Shown: positions 25,945 through 40,677, counted from the stretch's first letter. The stretch: 64,000 nucleotides of DNA from Mesorhizobium sp. Z1-4 (GCF_004000235.1 NZ_RCIO01000002.1:575501-639500); one strand, 5' to 3'. A program made the numbers and translations. Notes: a model not told the origin generated them from the letters alone.

Positions 25945-26409
25945 ATGCGTCACGTCGACTTTTCCCCGCTTTACCGTTCCACAGTCGGTTTCGACCGCCT
26001 TTTCAGCATGCTCGATACGCTCGGTCAGCCCGATAACGGCCAGACCTATCCGCCCTACAACATCGAACGTACGGGCGATGACGCGTATCGCATTTCAATG
26101 GCTGTTGCAGGCTTCGACGAGAAGGAAATTTCCATCGAAGCGCACCGCAACGTGTTGACTGTGAAAGGCGAGAAGGCCGAGGAGCGCGAGGATGCGAACG
26201 AGTTCCTGTATCGCGGCATTGCCGCCAGGGCGTTCGAGCGCCGCTTCCAGCTTGCCGACTTCGTTGAGGTCAAAGGCGCCGAGTTGAAGAACGGGCTGCT
26301 TCACATCGAGCTGAAGCGGAACATTCCCGAAGAGATGAAGCCGCGCAAGATCGCGATCGCGAATGGCGGCGGCAAGAAGGCTCAGCAGATCGAAGCCAAA
26401 GCCGCCTGA
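25945..26409 (+). CDS. Small heat-shock protein, Hsp20/IbpA family
   Basis: 154 residues from the ATG at 25945 (AGAGGA eight bases upstream; the frame is open to 25873, which lies in the thermometer leader). ATP-independent chaperone holding unfolded proteins. The alpha-crystallin domain spans about 35-130: YNIERTGDDAYRISMAVAGF, then the GxL motif in LKNGLLHIELKRNIPE, and a C-terminal I-x-I anchor in KIAIANG. Class A rhizobial type. Followed by a good terminator. Confidence 0.93.
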   Translation: MRHVDFSPLYRSTVGFDRLFSMLDTLGQPDNGQTYPPYNIERTGDDAYRISMAVAGFDEKEISIEAHRNVLTVKGEKAEEREDANEFLYRGIAARAFERRFQLADFVEVKGAELKNGLLHIELKRNIPEEMKPRKIAIANGGGKKAQQIEAKAA

Positions 26410-26435
26410 CCAACTGCTGGACCTGCCGGTCAGGA

Positions 26436-26463
26436 GGCGGCGCTCGCAAGGGCGCCGCCTTTT
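26436..26463 (+). terminator. Rho-independent terminator of hsp20
   Basis: Stem GGCGGCGC / GCGCCGCC with an 8-nt loop, followed by TTTT, starting 27 bp after the hsp20 stop codon. Confidence 0.8.
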
Positions 26464-26476
26464 CGTGCACGGAGCG

Positions 26477-27064
26477 TCAGATAGCGACGTTGGCCTGTGA
26501 GGGGCGGCGGCTGGCGCGCCTTGCCGTAAGCAGCCGGTCGAGGGACAGCGCTCCGGCGCCGCGCACCGCGAGATAAACCAGCGGGAAAATCCAAAGCAGG
26601 CGCTGGTCGGCGATGAGCCCGTCGGAGAACCGGTCGAACATCGCTCCAACCGTTTTGGCGCCAACCTGGTGAACCGCGATATCGACGTAGGATTGCACGG
26701 TGATGAAAACGATCATGCCGAGCGATGCGATGCGGGTAAGCAGCCCAACGATGATCAGCAGCGGCAGGACGAACTCAGCATAGGTGCCGGCAACGACCAC
26801 AAGCGTCCAGGGAAAGAACGCCACCTGCGAAACATCGCCCCCAGCCGCTTCGACCGCAGGAAGAGCGATCTGGTAATAGGCGTTGTCGGAGACGCTGAAG
26901 AAACCGAGCAGGCCGTCACCGACCTTGGTCTTGGCTGAGTTGAGGAAATAGAAATACAGCACCGAGGCGAAGGCAAAGCGGGCGAAAAGGCCAAAGAACC
27001 AGCCGCGCGTGGCCCGGTCGGCCAGTCTGACCAATGTATCGTATATCGAGATCAGGGCACTCAT
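26477..27064 (-). CDS. DoxX-family membrane protein of the bufferin operon
   Basis: 195 residues with about four membrane segments (near 24-44, 72-105, 107-125 and 155-175). DoxX-like proteins are regularly the last gene of DUF2282-DUF692-DUF2063 clusters (HvfD / GigT position), where a role in quinone-linked redox chemistry or transport has been proposed but not proven. It starts 10 bp after the DUF2063 gene, so it belongs to the same transcript. Confidence 0.85.
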   Translation of the reverse strand: MSALISIYDTLVRLADRATRGWFFGLFARFAFASVLYFYFLNSAKTKVGDGLLGFFSVSDNAYYQIALPAVEAAGGDVSQVAFFPWTLVVVAGTYAEFVLPLLIIVGLLTRIASLGMIVFITVQSYVDIAVHQVGAKTVGAMFDRFSDGLIADQRLLWIFPLVYLAVRGAGALSLDRLLTARRASRRPSQANVAI

Positions 27065-27074
27065 ATCGCTTTCC

Positions 27075-27845
27075 TCATCGTTTCACGTCCACGGCTTTAA
27101 ATGCGCCGCTGCTAAGCATCATGCCGATAGCTGCCGACAGATCGAATCCGGTGTCGGCGGCAACAGCCGCCTCGGCTGCTTCGGCCAGCGTCTTCCCGGC
27201 AAACAGTGCATGCAGGAACGCAGTATCGCCGCCGGAAATTGGCGCGAGCCGGACCTCGAATTCCGGCCGGGTGATCAGTCCGTTTTCGGGCACGCCTGCG
27301 TTGATGCGCCTGCGTTCCTGCTCGTCACGATTGGCGTTGAAGATGGTGACGGCCGCGTATTGCGAGCGCACCAGCGCCGCCGCCGGATGTTTGGCGAAGC
27401 GTGCCTGCGGCAGCTTATCGGGAGCGATCGCCGATAGCGCACCAGGAGACAGGGGTGCCGCGTCGGCTGCATGATAGGCGCTCAGCCAGGCATGTTCGAG
27501 CCGCGCGACATCGGCGAGATAGGGCATGGTGGCTGCAGGTGCGAACGCTTCGATGAACGCGGCGAAATTTTCGCCGTAGCGAAACAACAGCGGCGATTTC
27601 GGCGGATTTTCGCGCACGAAAAGCCGCGCGAGATCGGCAAAACGTTCTTCGCCGACGATGCGGCAGACGGCGGGGAAGATATCGGCAAGCGCCTTGGTGA
27701 GGCTGACGGTTACATTGTTGCGGTAAACGTCGAAGCGCTTCGTCGGTATGCCGCCAAACGCGCTTGCCAGCCCCGCGGGCGTTTGTGTGCCCGGGTCGAG
27801 GATCGCGCCGCGAAAACCCCGCTCATACGCGGCGGCATCAGGCAT
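27075..27845 (-). CDS. DUF2063 partner protein of the bufferin system (BufC/HvfC-like)
   Basis: 256 residues from the ATG at 27845, whose codons overlap the stop of the DUF692 gene by 8 bp (a TTG at 27857 is an alternative). The N-terminal half is the DUF2063 domain: FRGAILDPG, then [33 protein letters not shown], and [15 protein letters not shown] [20 protein letters not shown]. The C-terminal half resembles the MbnC-like domain. In methanobactin and bufferin pathways this protein binds the DUF692 enzyme and helps present the precursor peptide. Confidence 0.88.
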   Translation of the reverse strand: MPDAAAYERGFRGAILDPGTQTPAGLASAFGGIPTKRFDVYRNNVTVSLTKALADIFPAVCRIVGEERFADLARLFVRENPPKSPLLFRYGENFAAFIEAFAPAATMPYLADVARLEHAWLSAYHAADAAPLSPGALSAIAPDKLPQARFAKHPAAALVRSQYAAVTIFNANRDEQERRRINAGVPENGLITRPEFEVRLAPISGGDTAFLHALFAGKTLAEAAEAAVAADTGFDLSAAIGMMLSSGAFKAVDVKR

Positions 27846-28746
27846 GACGGCGGCCAAGCATGAATGAACTGGCGTGCCTGTCCATTATCGAGCGTGCGGC
27901 GGCGGCTTCAGACTTCAGCACCGGCCAGCCGGGAATATCGTTGTCCCATTCGACCAGGGTCGGGACCGGACCGCATTGCCCGATGACAATTTCATACAGC
28001 TTCCATACCGGGTCAGCGACAGGGCCGTCGTGGCTGTCGATCAAAAGCACATGACCTTCGCCATCGTCCTGCTCGGCATGGCCAGCGAGGTGGATCTCGC
28101 CGATCCTTTCGAGCGGGAACTGCGCCAGATAGTCCATGGCAGAGGTGCCGTGATTGGTGGCCGAAACGAATACATTGTTGACGTCGAGCAGTAGGCCGCA
28201 GCCGGTACGCTCGGTAACTTCCTCCAGGAAGTCGGTTTCGGAGTAGGTGGATTCCTCAAACAGCAGGTAGGTGGAGGGGTTCTCAAGAAGCAACGGTCTG
28301 CCGATGGCTTCCTGAACCTGGTCGATATGGGCGCACACGCGCTCAAGCGTTTCGGACGTGTAAGGCAGCGGCAGAAGATCGTTCAGGAACACGTCGTCAT
28401 GTGTCGACCATGCGAGGTGTTCCGAAACCAATGCCGGCTCATAGCGGTGTACAAGCGCTGCAAAACGCGCCAGATGGTCGGCGTCGAGTTCGCCCTGGCC
28501 GCCGATCGACATGCAGACGCCATGCAGCGACAGCGGGAAACGTTCTCGCATGACCGTGAGCTGCCTGTGCGGCGGACCACCGTCACCCATGTAGTTCTCT
28601 GCGTGAACCTCCAGAAAGCCGTCGAACGCGCCGTCCTTCGAAATCGCTTCGAAGTGCTCCGGCTTGAAGCTGGCGCCCGACAGTCCGTCAATTGTGAAGC
28701 GCGGAAAGCGGCGAGGCGCGTTCACGGTTGAAACATGATGGTTCAT
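27838..28746 (-). CDS. DUF692 / MNIO-family peptide-modifying enzyme (BufB/HvfB-like)
   Basis: 302 residues from the ATG at 28746, with AAGG four bases upstream. TIM-barrel multinuclear iron enzyme that oxidatively modifies cysteines of ribosomal peptides. The expected metal ligands are visible in order: [66 protein letters not shown] and LVEWDNDIP. Relatives include MbnB (methanobactin), TglH and ChrH. Here the neighbouring DUF2282 gene supplies the substrate, which in studied bufferins carries cysteines converted to 5-thiooxazoles for copper binding. Confidence 0.93.
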   Translation of the reverse strand: MNHHVSTVNAPRRFPRFTIDGLSGASFKPEHFEAISKDGAFDGFLEVHAENYMGDGGPPHRQLTVMRERFPLSLHGVCMSIGGQGELDADHLARFAALVHRYEPALVSEHLAWSTHDDVFLNDLLPLPYTSETLERVCAHIDQVQEAIGRPLLLENPSTYLLFEESTYSETDFLEEVTERTGCGLLLDVNNVFVSATNHGTSAMDYLAQFPLERIGEIHLAGHAEQDDGEGHVLLIDSHDGPVADPVWKLYEIVIGQCGPVPTLVEWDNDIPGWPVLKSEAAAARSIMDRHASSFMLGRRHA

Positions 28747-28789
28747 GGCACCTTCCCGGCGGTGTCTGAATATATTGTATGAAGCAGAA

Positions 28790-28820
28790 GAGGCAGAAAG
28801 CGCAGCGCGCCTTCTGCCTC
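28790..28820 (-). terminator. Intercistronic hairpin between precursor and enzyme genes
   Basis: Nine-bp stem GAGGCAGAA / TTCTGCCTC with a 13-nt loop, in the 137-bp gap between the DUF2282 and DUF692 genes. On the coding strand it is followed by TTCTGCTTC, a weak T-rich tail. Likely a partial terminator or mRNA stabiliser giving more precursor than enzyme, common in RiPP operons. Confidence 0.55.
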
Positions 28821-28883
28821 CCGACCCCCGCCCCAAACGGGTGCAAGGCGCACCCGATGAGGGAAGGCTCCGGTTGTACCCGA

Positions 28884-29189
28884 TCAGGCCGGCAGGTCGC
28901 GCTCAAGCGGCTCAAGCGAGCCCATGCGGCCATCCGGAAGGTCGATATCCATGCAGGTGCCGGCCTCTACATAGGTCCAGGCATTGCCCTGATAGTCGAC
29001 GCTCGATGTGCCGGCGCAGGTCGTGCCGGGACCGGCGGCACAGTCGTTCTTTCCGGCCATGGAGATGCCGTAGCATTTATCTTTTGCCTGAGCGACCGCG
29101 TCGGTAGCGGTGACAAGCGTTGCCGTGGAAAGGGCAGCGGCAACTGCGCCCGCGACGTAAGCTGCGCTGACGATTGTTCTGGTGGACAT
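28884..29189 (-). CDS. DUF2282 bufferin precursor (BufA1/HvfA-like)
   Basis: 101 residues from the ATG at 29189, with AGGAG eight bases upstream. An N-terminal signal peptide ([20 protein letters not shown] up to about ATDAVAQA) is followed by the DUF2282 core with four conserved cysteines: [21 protein letters not shown] and GTCMDI. In studied relatives the peptide is modified by the DUF692-DUF2063 pair, exported, and binds copper or gold. The C-terminal tail after GTCMDIDLP ([15 protein letters not shown]) is typical in length. It is the first gene of the four-gene operon. Confidence 0.9.
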   Translation of the reverse strand: MSTRTIVSAAYVAGAVAAALSTATLVTATDAVAQAKDKCYGISMAGKNDCAAGPGTTCAGTSSVDYQGNAWTYVEAGTCMDIDLPDGRMGSLEPLERDLPA

Positions 29190-29336
29190 TAGGAGCTCCT
29201 CTAGCACTGAATTTGATCGCCGAACCGTCTGCCCGGCCCGCGAAATGTGCAAAGAGGTTTGCTCAATTGGAAATCAACCGAGCGAGAGCGGCCGTCACAT
29301 GCCGGTCACGGATAGTTTGAACGCCGGTGCGGCAGA

Positions 29337-30386
29337 CTACCGGATCAGTTCGCCGAAACGGTCGACCTCGCTTTCCGTCGTTGCGAAACTGGTGACGAAA
29401 CGGGCCAAGGTTTCGCCGTCGCCGATTTCGCCTTCGAAGCTTGCCGGCCGGTGCCAGGGATAGAAGGATGCGCCAGAACTGGTCAGGTGCTCCTGCGTTG
29501 CCTTGGGCATGGTGACGAAAACCTCGTTTGCCTGCGGCTGCCAGGCAAGCCGCAAGGCCGACGCACGTTCGGCATGGGCGGCAAGCCGTGCTGCCATCCT
29601 GTTGGCGTGAGCAGCAGACTGCTTCCAAAGATCGTTTTCGAGATATGCATCGAATTGGGCTGCGACAAAGCGGGACTTCGAAAACAGCTGCGCCGAGCGT
29701 TTGCGCAGAAACGGCAGGTCGGCGCCCAGGTCGGGGTTGAGCACGATCACGGCTTCGGCGCACCAGCAGCCGTTCTTGGTGCCGCCAAAGGACAGCAGGT
29801 CTACGCCGGCTTTCCAGGTCATCTCCGCGGGGGTGCATTCGAGCGCCATCATCGCATTGGCGAAGCGGGCTCCATCCATATGCAGCGGGATCGAGTGGGC
29901 GCGTGCTATTGCCGCTATCTCCGCAATCTGCTCCAGCGCATAGGCGGTGCCCACCTCTGTTGCCTGCGTAATCGACACAGCCATGGGCTGGCCGGCATGA
30001 ACGAATTCGGGCGGGTAGCGCCGGATTGCCGCCTCCAGAGCCGTCGGGTCCAGGCGGCCGAGAGCGCCGCCGACCGGGCACAGACGCACACCGCCAGCCA
30101 GAAACTCCGGCGCGCCGCATTCATCGTCCATCATGTGCGATTCGGAATGCGTGAAGACGACGCCGCCCGGTCGCGCCACCGCAGCCAGCGAAAGGCTGTT
30201 GGCGGCCGTTCCTGTGGCAACGAAATATACGGCGACTTTGCGCTCGAATATTTCACAAAGCCGCTCCTCGACCCGTGCATCCAACTGGCTCGCACCGTAG
30301 GCCGGCACATGTCCGGACGAGTGTTCTGTCAATGAAACTGCAATTTCAGGATGGGCGCCGGCCCAGTTATCCGATGCGAAGTTCAT
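29337..30386 (-). CDS. ltaE: Low-specificity L-threonine aldolase
   Basis: 349 residues from MNFASDNWAG (the frame is open further upstream through non-coding sequence). PLP fold-type I enzyme cleaving L-threonine / allo-threonine to glycine and acetaldehyde. Family features: VATGTAANSLSL near residue 55, HMDGARFANAM with the PLP-ring Asp, and SFGGTKNG with the Schiff-base Lys. It belongs to the beta-eliminating lyase family, so related activities on other beta-hydroxy amino acids are possible. Divergent from gltB, with 484 bp between start codons. Confidence 0.88.
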   Translation of the reverse strand: MNFASDNWAGAHPEIAVSLTEHSSGHVPAYGASQLDARVEERLCEIFERKVAVYFVATGTAANSLSLAAVARPGGVVFTHSESHMMDDECGAPEFLAGGVRLCPVGGALGRLDPTALEAAIRRYPPEFVHAGQPMAVSITQATEVGTAYALEQIAEIAAIARAHSIPLHMDGARFANAMMALECTPAEMTWKAGVDLLSFGGTKNGCWCAEAVIVLNPDLGADLPFLRKRSAQLFSKSRFVAAQFDAYLENDLWKQSAAHANRMAARLAAHAERASALRLAWQPQANEVFVTMPKATQEHLTSSGASFYPWHRPASFEGEIGDGETLARFVTSFATTESEVDRFGELIR

Positions 30387-30870
30387 GCCGGCCCCTTTTC
30401 CATGTCGATGCCACGCGCTTTTTTGTCCGGTAATCGCAGGAGGGGCAAGTGCCGCAGGTACAAGCGCGCTGCGGTTAGGCTGATGGCGTAGGTGTGCGTA
30501 TTTTTCTGTCGTTTCAGATACCGAGTGTGTAATTTTGTTTCGACAATGGCGCTGAATTATCACAAAAGCGTCTTGCGCGTGGCCAGGATTTCTGGCATCT
30601 AAGAGATAGGACAGTAGTGCTGTCTTATTTATGCAAGCGCTCGCAGCCGCAGTTGGCATATAATGGTGCCGCTCCGGCAAGGGCGATTTCCTGCGGGACT
30701 GCTGCTTTATGCCAGTTGCGCGGGGGCGTAAATCAGAGGTGGCCTGAACCGTTTTCGGTATGGCGGCCTCCGGCTTTTCGAAAGATATGCCGAGCAAGCA
30801 ACCGGAGTGCGCTTTTCATGTGCCTTCGAAACGATTGACGAGCGCCAATGGGCACAATGTGGAGGACTGG
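30387..30870. other. 484-bp intergenic region upstream of gltB
   Basis: No gene seen. It should hold the promoters of ltaE and gltB. I looked for a sigma-54 site (TGGCAC-N5-TTGC) because gltBD is often nitrogen-regulated, and did not find a good match; a TGGCATATAATGG stretch at about 30654-30666 is AT-rich and could be a -10-like element. No obvious riboswitch. Confidence 0.5.
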
Positions 30871-35592
<4,722 letters not shown>

Positions 35593-35660
35593 CCGAAACA
35601 GAACCTACGGACACAGATTGTTCCGGCGCGTGGCGGCTGGGATACGAATGACGGAATTGA

Positions 35661-37118
35661 ATGATGGGCAAGGTTACAGGCTTTCTCGAGATCGACCGGC
35701 AGGTGCACAAGTACCAGCCTGCGGCTGACCGCATCCGGCATTTTCGCGAATTCACGCTGCCGATGTCGGACAGCGAGGTGGAGAAACAGGCCGCCCGCTG
35801 CATGGATTGCGGAATCCCGTTCTGCCATGGCCCGAACGGTTGCCCGGTGCACAATCAGATACCCGACTGGAACGACCTGATATATGCGGGCGACTGGGAT
35901 GCGGCGATCCGCAACCTGCATTCGACCAACAATTTCCCCGAATGGACCGGCCGGATTTGCCCTGCGCCTTGCGAGGAAGCCTGCACACTGAACCTTGAGG
36001 ACATTCCGGTCGCCATCAAGACCATTGAACAGGCGATCGCCGACAAAGCCTATGAGACAGGCTATGTGCGGCCTTACCCGGCGGAGAAGCAGACAGGCAG
36101 GAAGGTTGCCGTTGTAGGTTCCGGGCCCGCCGGCATGGCAGCGGCCCAGCAGCTTGGGCGCGCCGGCCACGAGGTCCATGTCTATGAGCGCGAGAGCCGC
36201 CCCGGCGGGCTGATGCGCTACGGCATTCCCGACTTCAAGATCGAGAAGCACTATATCGATCGCCGCGTCGAGCAGATGCAGGGCGAGGGCGTGACTTTCC
36301 ATTGCGGGGTCAATGTCGGCGTCGACAAACCGGTGGACGAACTGCTCGCCGAATACGATGCGGTGCTTTATTGCGGCGGCTCCGAAAAGCCGCGCCCTGC
36401 CGGTATTCCCGGCGTCGACCTGCACGGCGTCCATGACGCGATGCCTTATCTGGTGCAGCAGAACCGGCGGGTGGCCAACGAGGACATCCAGTCGGTCGCA
36501 TGGCCGTCGGAGCCCATTGTCGCCGGCGGCAAGCATGTGGTGGTCGTTGGCGGCGGCGACACGGCATCCGACTGTGTCGGCACGGCATTCCGCCAGGGCG
36601 CCGTCCGTGTCACGCAGCTCGACATCCGCCCGCAGCCGCCGGAGAAGGAAGACAAGCTCACCGTGTGGCCCTACTGGGCGACCAAGATGCGTACTTCGTC
36701 TTCGCAGGCTGAGGGCGCGCAGCGCGAGTTTCAGGTCGCTACGCTCGAATTTGTTGGCGAAGACGGCGAACTCACCGCGGTGAAGTGCTGTGAGGTCGAC
36801 GAGAAGCGCAAGCCCGTAGAAGGCACCGAGTTCTTCATTCGCGCCGACCTCGCATTCATCGCCATCGGCTTCGCAGGTGTGCCTGAAGGCGGATTTGCCG
36901 GCAATCTCGGCGACCGGCTTGAAATGGCGCAGGACGCGCGGCGGTCGCACAATGTGGTCGCCAACGAAGTCGATTACCGGACAAGCGTCGACAAGCTGTT
37001 TGCAGCCGGCGATGTGCGCCGCGGCCAGTCGCTGGTGGTGTGGGCGATCCGCGAGGGCCGGCAGGCGGCGCGGTCAATCGACGAGTTCCTGATGGGCACG
37101 ACGCTGCTGCCGCGCTAG
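35661..37118 (+). CDS. gltD: Glutamate synthase, small subunit
   Basis: 485 residues. Carries electrons from NADPH through FAD and 4Fe-4S clusters to GltB. The N-terminal cysteine motifs [16 protein letters not shown] and [12 protein letters not shown] bind the clusters; the FAD motif is [16 protein letters not shown] and the NADPH motif is [12 protein letters not shown], ending in [22 protein letters not shown]. Same operon as gltB. The start could be 35661 or 35664 (two ATGs in a row). Confidence 0.97.
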   Translation: MMGKVTGFLEIDRQVHKYQPAADRIRHFREFTLPMSDSEVEKQAARCMDCGIPFCHGPNGCPVHNQIPDWNDLIYAGDWDAAIRNLHSTNNFPEWTGRICPAPCEEACTLNLEDIPVAIKTIEQAIADKAYETGYVRPYPAEKQTGRKVAVVGSGPAGMAAAQQLGRAGHEVHVYERESRPGGLMRYGIPDFKIEKHYIDRRVEQMQGEGVTFHCGVNVGVDKPVDELLAEYDAVLYCGGSEKPRPAGIPGVDLHGVHDAMPYLVQQNRRVANEDIQSVAWPSEPIVAGGKHVVVVGGGDTASDCVGTAFRQGAVRVTQLDIRPQPPEKEDKLTVWPYWATKMRTSSSQAEGAQREFQVATLEFVGEDGELTAVKCCEVDEKRKPVEGTEFFIRADLAFIAIGFAGVPEGGFAGNLGDRLEMAQDARRSHNVVANEVDYRTSVDKLFAAGDVRRGQSLVVWAIREGRQAARSIDEFLMGTTLLPR

Positions 37119-37121
37119 GCG

Positions 37122-38324
37122 TCAGCGGTTGATCGACGTTGTGGTCTCAGTCGCATCCGTGGGTGCGCCAGGCACGGCCGCATAAGGCGGAGCGGAGAAA
37201 TTATCGGCGCGTCCTTCCCTCGGCGGCGGCGCAATACCTTCCATTGAGAGTTTCTCGCCCGGGGTCCGCGGCTCGCGCCTGAGCTGAGTTCCCGCGGCTC
37301 CAAGCAGGCTGTCGCCGCCGTCCAGTTCCGCGCCGCCAAGCGCCACCGGGCTGGTGCGGGTGATCTCGGGGATCTCCTCGGGCGCAATGTCGAGAGGCGT
37401 CAGCGGCTCCAGACCAAGGCTTGCCACGCCTGCGCCCGCGGCCGACCCCAGCAGCCGGTTGAGCGGCCGCTCGACATAAAACGCGACCTTGCGTTTGCCG
37501 TCGCGCGTCAGGTTGATGCCGTCCGAGCCACGCAGTCGTACCCGCTGCCCGTTCATATCGGGGCCGACGGAAGAAAAGGCACCGTTTTCGTCCACGAAGC
37601 CATCCCAGATATCTATGAACTGGCCGCCAGCGCCCTCAACGACGCCACGGAAGACATCGTTGAAAGCGAGCATGTCATTGCTCATGGAGCTGGATTTGAA
37701 TGAGGGCAGGCCGACCCAGAAAAGCGGCAATCCGCGGTCTCGGATTTCCTTCACCAGGCGTCCGGCGCGTGCACCGTATTCCTCAGTCCATTTGGCGCTG
37801 CGCACCTTCTCGCGGCTGCCTTCAACAAGAAGCTGCTGGCGATCGTTGGAGCCGACCATGACGATGACCAACGAAGGCTTTTGTTCCTCGATGATCGGTC
37901 CGATCGCCGCCGGCCAGTCGTAATAGTCGTCTCTGACCAGGCCAGAAGAGCCGCTGGTGATCGACACTATACGGATGCCCGGAGACTGGGCGTAGGCCGT
38001 GACGAGGCCTTCCGCGAGCCCATCGGCCAGAAAGTCGCCGACAACCAGAATGACGCGGGCGTTTTCCTGTTTGTCGACAGCTTCCGGTTCAGGCACGCGG
38101 ACGACATTGGATGTTCGCTGCGTCCCGCTATTGCGTGTCGGCGCTGTACGCTCGGTTCGTTCGATCTTCTTGCCCCCGAAGAGGACATCGAACAGCGTGC
38201 GCCGCTCCTGCGCCAGTGCCGGCGCGGAATACATGACCAGAAGCTGGGCGAACGCAATCAGCGCCGCAAACAATGCGATGGTTAGCCTGATCCCCGATTT
38301 CTTCGGCAGGCGCCTGTGGCCCAA
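37122..38324 (-). CDS. DUF459 / SGNH-hydrolase-like periplasmic protein
   Basis: 400 residues. The N-terminal hydrophobic segment (LTIALFAALIAFAQLLVMYSAPALA, about 15-38) is a signal peptide or anchor. The SGNH-like domain spans about 90-270, with VVGDFLADGLAEGL in place of the GDSL block and VMVGSNDRQ for block III. The C-terminal His block appears as GSDGINLT, so the catalytic DxxH is changed (Asn instead of His). The last 120 residues are Pro/Ala/Gly-rich and disordered. Likely a peptidoglycan or polysaccharide O-acetyl-ester protein, or an inactive paralogue. Convergent with gltD (3 bp apart). Confidence 0.8.
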   Translation of the reverse strand: MGHRRLPKKSGIRLTIALFAALIAFAQLLVMYSAPALAQERRTLFDVLFGGKKIERTERTAPTRNSGTQRTSNVVRVPEPEAVDKQENARVILVVGDFLADGLAEGLVTAYAQSPGIRIVSITSGSSGLVRDDYYDWPAAIGPIIEEQKPSLVIVMVGSNDRQQLLVEGSREKVRSAKWTEEYGARAGRLVKEIRDRGLPLFWVGLPSFKSSSMSNDMLAFNDVFRGVVEGAGGQFIDIWDGFVDENGAFSSVGPDMNGQRVRLRGSDGINLTRDGKRKVAFYVERPLNRLLGSAAGAGVASLGLEPLTPLDIAPEEIPEITRTSPVALGGAELDGGDSLLGAAGTQLRREPRTPGEKLSMEGIAPPPREGRADNFSAPPYAAVPGAPTDATETTTSINR

Positions 38325-38336
38325 TTCCGCACTCCG

Positions 38337-39557
38337 TTAGTACCTACGCAGGGTCGAAAGAACTTCTTTGCTGGGGTGCCCGTCCTGCGTCAAGCCCAGC
38401 CGGCTCTGGAGTGCCTTTATCGCGTCGCGGGAACCGCTGCCGATCTTTCCATCAATCGGGCCATTGTAATAACCCAGTGCGGAAAGTCGGCGCTGCAACT
38501 CCTCGGTCTCTGACGATGTCAGCCGCGTGAAAGGCCTGTTCCAGTCTCGCTGGAGACCCGAATAACCGGCAATTTCGTCGGCAAGGAGGCCAACGGCAAG
38601 CGCATATTTGTCGGCATTGTTATAGCGCTTCAGAACGAAGAAGTTCTTGGTCATCAGGAAAGCCGGGCCGTCGCGGCCCTGCAGGACCTTCAGTTCGGCA
38701 TTGTCGCCACCGCGGGGGAAGTCCTTGCCGTTGGCGCGCACGACGCCGATCGAAGCCCAGCGGTCGAGGCTCATCGATCCGCCGGGGAATTTGCGCCCGC
38801 CCGGCAGCGAGACCTCGTAGCCCCATGTGTGGCCGGTGCGCCAGCCGTTGCGGGCCAGCAGGTTTGCGGCCGTCGCCAGCGCATCGGGAATGGAATTCCA
38901 GATGTCGCGGCGTCCATCTCCATCTACATCGACTGCATAAGCCTCATAGCTGGTTGGGATAAACTGGGTGTGGCCCAGCGCGCCCGCCCATGAGCCGGTC
39001 AGATGCGAAACGTCGATGTCGCCGCGCTGCAGGATTTTCAGCGCCGCGATGAGCTGCTGGCGGGCATATTTCGCGCGTCGCTTGTCGGCATAGGCGAGCG
39101 TTGCCAGCGAGCGTACCGCATTGCGCATCACACGGTCGTTCTTGAGGATTTCGCCATAGTTGGATTCAATCGACCAGATTGCGAGGAGGATGTGGCGGTC
39201 GACACCGAACTTGGCTTCGATGTGATCGAGCCACGGCTTCCACTGCCGTGCCAGCTGGCGTCCGATGGTGATGGCGCTTTCGTTGACCCGGTTGTCGAAA
39301 TACTCCCAGACCTCGGCGCGGAATTCCGGCTGGTACCGGGCTTTCTCGAGCACCTCGGGGTCGGGTGCGGTTACGCCGCGAAATGCGCGGTCGAATGTGT
39401 TTCCGTTGATGCCGCTTTTGGCTGCAACCGAGCGGAACTGCGATACCCAGCGCTGAAATCCAGCGTCAGCGGCGGCTTCGCTCATCGCAAGCGCAAGGAA
39501 CAATCCTATTGCAGCTGCGACACGTGTTGCGGCAACCGAGATCGCCTGGGCGTTCAT
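38337..39557 (-). CDS. Lytic murein transglycosylase (MltB/SLT_2 type) with PG-binding domain
   Basis: 406 residues from the ATG at 39557, with a strong AGGAGG six bases upstream. It has a signal peptide (about residues 8-30). SLT_2 domain: the catalytic Glu lies in AIWSIESNYGE, and GHTQFIPTSYEAYAVDVDGDGRRDIWNS is a family signature. The C-terminal 60 residues form a peptidoglycan-binding type 1 domain (LQRRLSALGYYNGPIDGKIG). It cleaves glycan strands with 1,6-anhydro-muramic ends. It is 12 bp upstream of the DUF459 gene on the same strand, so both probably act in wall remodelling. Confidence 0.92.
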   Translation of the reverse strand: MNAQAISVAATRVAAAIGLFLALAMSEAAADAGFQRWVSQFRSVAAKSGINGNTFDRAFRGVTAPDPEVLEKARYQPEFRAEVWEYFDNRVNESAITIGRQLARQWKPWLDHIEAKFGVDRHILLAIWSIESNYGEILKNDRVMRNAVRSLATLAYADKRRAKYARQQLIAALKILQRGDIDVSHLTGSWAGALGHTQFIPTSYEAYAVDVDGDGRRDIWNSIPDALATAANLLARNGWRTGHTWGYEVSLPGGRKFPGGSMSLDRWASIGVVRANGKDFPRGGDNAELKVLQGRDGPAFLMTKNFFVLKRYNNADKYALAVGLLADEIAGYSGLQRDWNRPFTRLTSSETEELQRRLSALGYYNGPIDGKIGSGSRDAIKALQSRLGLTQDGHPSKEVLSTLRRY

Positions 39558-39760
39558 TGTCAGCCTCCTTCGATATGCTGAAAGAACCATCATTCGCCGA
39601 TTGCGGTTAGGAAACAGTTTACCAAACTACACAGGAAGTCATACTAATCGTGCCTGAACGCCCTCTTGGGGGAACCGACTGCCCCGTGCGTTCAATATTC
39701 GTCAATTCCGGCGTGAAAGTGTCCCAGGCCGGTATTAACGGGAGAGCGGGGCTCAAAACG

Positions 39761-40666
39761 ATGACCAGAGTACGCAAGGCGGTGTTTCCCGTGGCGGGTT
39801 TGGGAACGCGTTTCCTGCCGGCCACCAAGGCGATTCCGAAAGAAATGCTGCCGGTCGTCGACCGGCCGGTAATCGACTACGTGGTCGAGGAGGCCCGGGA
39901 AGCCGGCATCGAGCATTTCATTTTCGTCACCGGGCGCAACAAGGGCGTTATCGAAGACCATTTCGACGTCCAGGTCGAACTCTACGATACGCTTGCGCAG
40001 CGCGGTAAGGACCATGTGCTCGGCGACCTGCAGCGAATGCAGCCGGCGCCCGGCCAGGCAAGCTTCACACGGCAGCAGAAACCGCTCGGTCTCGGCCATG
40101 CCGTATGGTGCGCCCGCGAACTCGTCGGCAACGAACCGTTTGCACTGCTTCTGCCCGACATGATCATGCAATCGGACCCGGGCTGCATGGCGCAGATGAT
40201 CGGGCTGTACGAAAAAACCGGCGGCAATGTCGTCGCGGTGCAGGAGTGCGACCCGTCGGAGACGCACAAATACGGCATCGTCGGTCGCGGACGTGCCACC
40301 GGAGACGGCTTCGAGATCACCGAGATGGTGGAGAAGCCGGCGAAAGGCAAAGCTCCTTCCAATTTCTATCTCAACGGCCGGTATATCCTGCAGCCGGAGA
40401 TATTCTCCATCCTTGCCAATCAGGCGCGCGGCGCCGGCAACGAAATCCAGCTGACCGACGGTATGCTCAAGCTGAAGGACAAGCAGGATTTCTTTGCTTA
40501 CCCATATTCGGGCCGTGCTTTCGACTGCGGCTCGCCGGAGGGGTTTGTCGAGGCAAATCTTGCATTTGCGCTGCAGAGAGAGGATATGCGCGAGCGCATC
40601 GGCGGAAATCTCGCTGGCCTGCTCAGCGAGGCCGCAGGTCTTTCCCGGAAACGCTCCCGCGCCTAG
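39761..40666 (+). CDS. galU: UTP-glucose-1-phosphate uridylyltransferase
   Basis: 301 residues from [10 protein letters not shown]; the open frame before it is non-coding. Makes UDP-glucose for exopolysaccharide, LPS and glycolipids. The nucleotide-binding loop [20 protein letters not shown] is at about residues 8-27; [21 protein letters not shown] and [14 protein letters not shown] are family motifs. It runs convergently toward the outer-membrane barrel gene (11 bp between stops). Confidence 0.96.
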   Translation: MTRVRKAVFPVAGLGTRFLPATKAIPKEMLPVVDRPVIDYVVEEAREAGIEHFIFVTGRNKGVIEDHFDVQVELYDTLAQRGKDHVLGDLQRMQPAPGQASFTRQQKPLGLGHAVWCARELVGNEPFALLLPDMIMQSDPGCMAQMIGLYEKTGGNVVAVQECDPSETHKYGIVGRGRATGDGFEITEMVEKPAKGKAPSNFYLNGRYILQPEIFSILANQARGAGNEIQLTDGMLKLKDKQDFFAYPYSGRAFDCGSPEGFVEANLAFALQREDMRERIGGNLAGLLSEAAGLSRKRSRA

Positions 40667-40677
40667 GTATCGTGCGG

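Noticed and set aside
30600..30870. Sigma-54 promoter upstream of gltB
   Set aside because: TGGCAT occurs near 30654, but the second element (TTGC at the right spacing) is missing.
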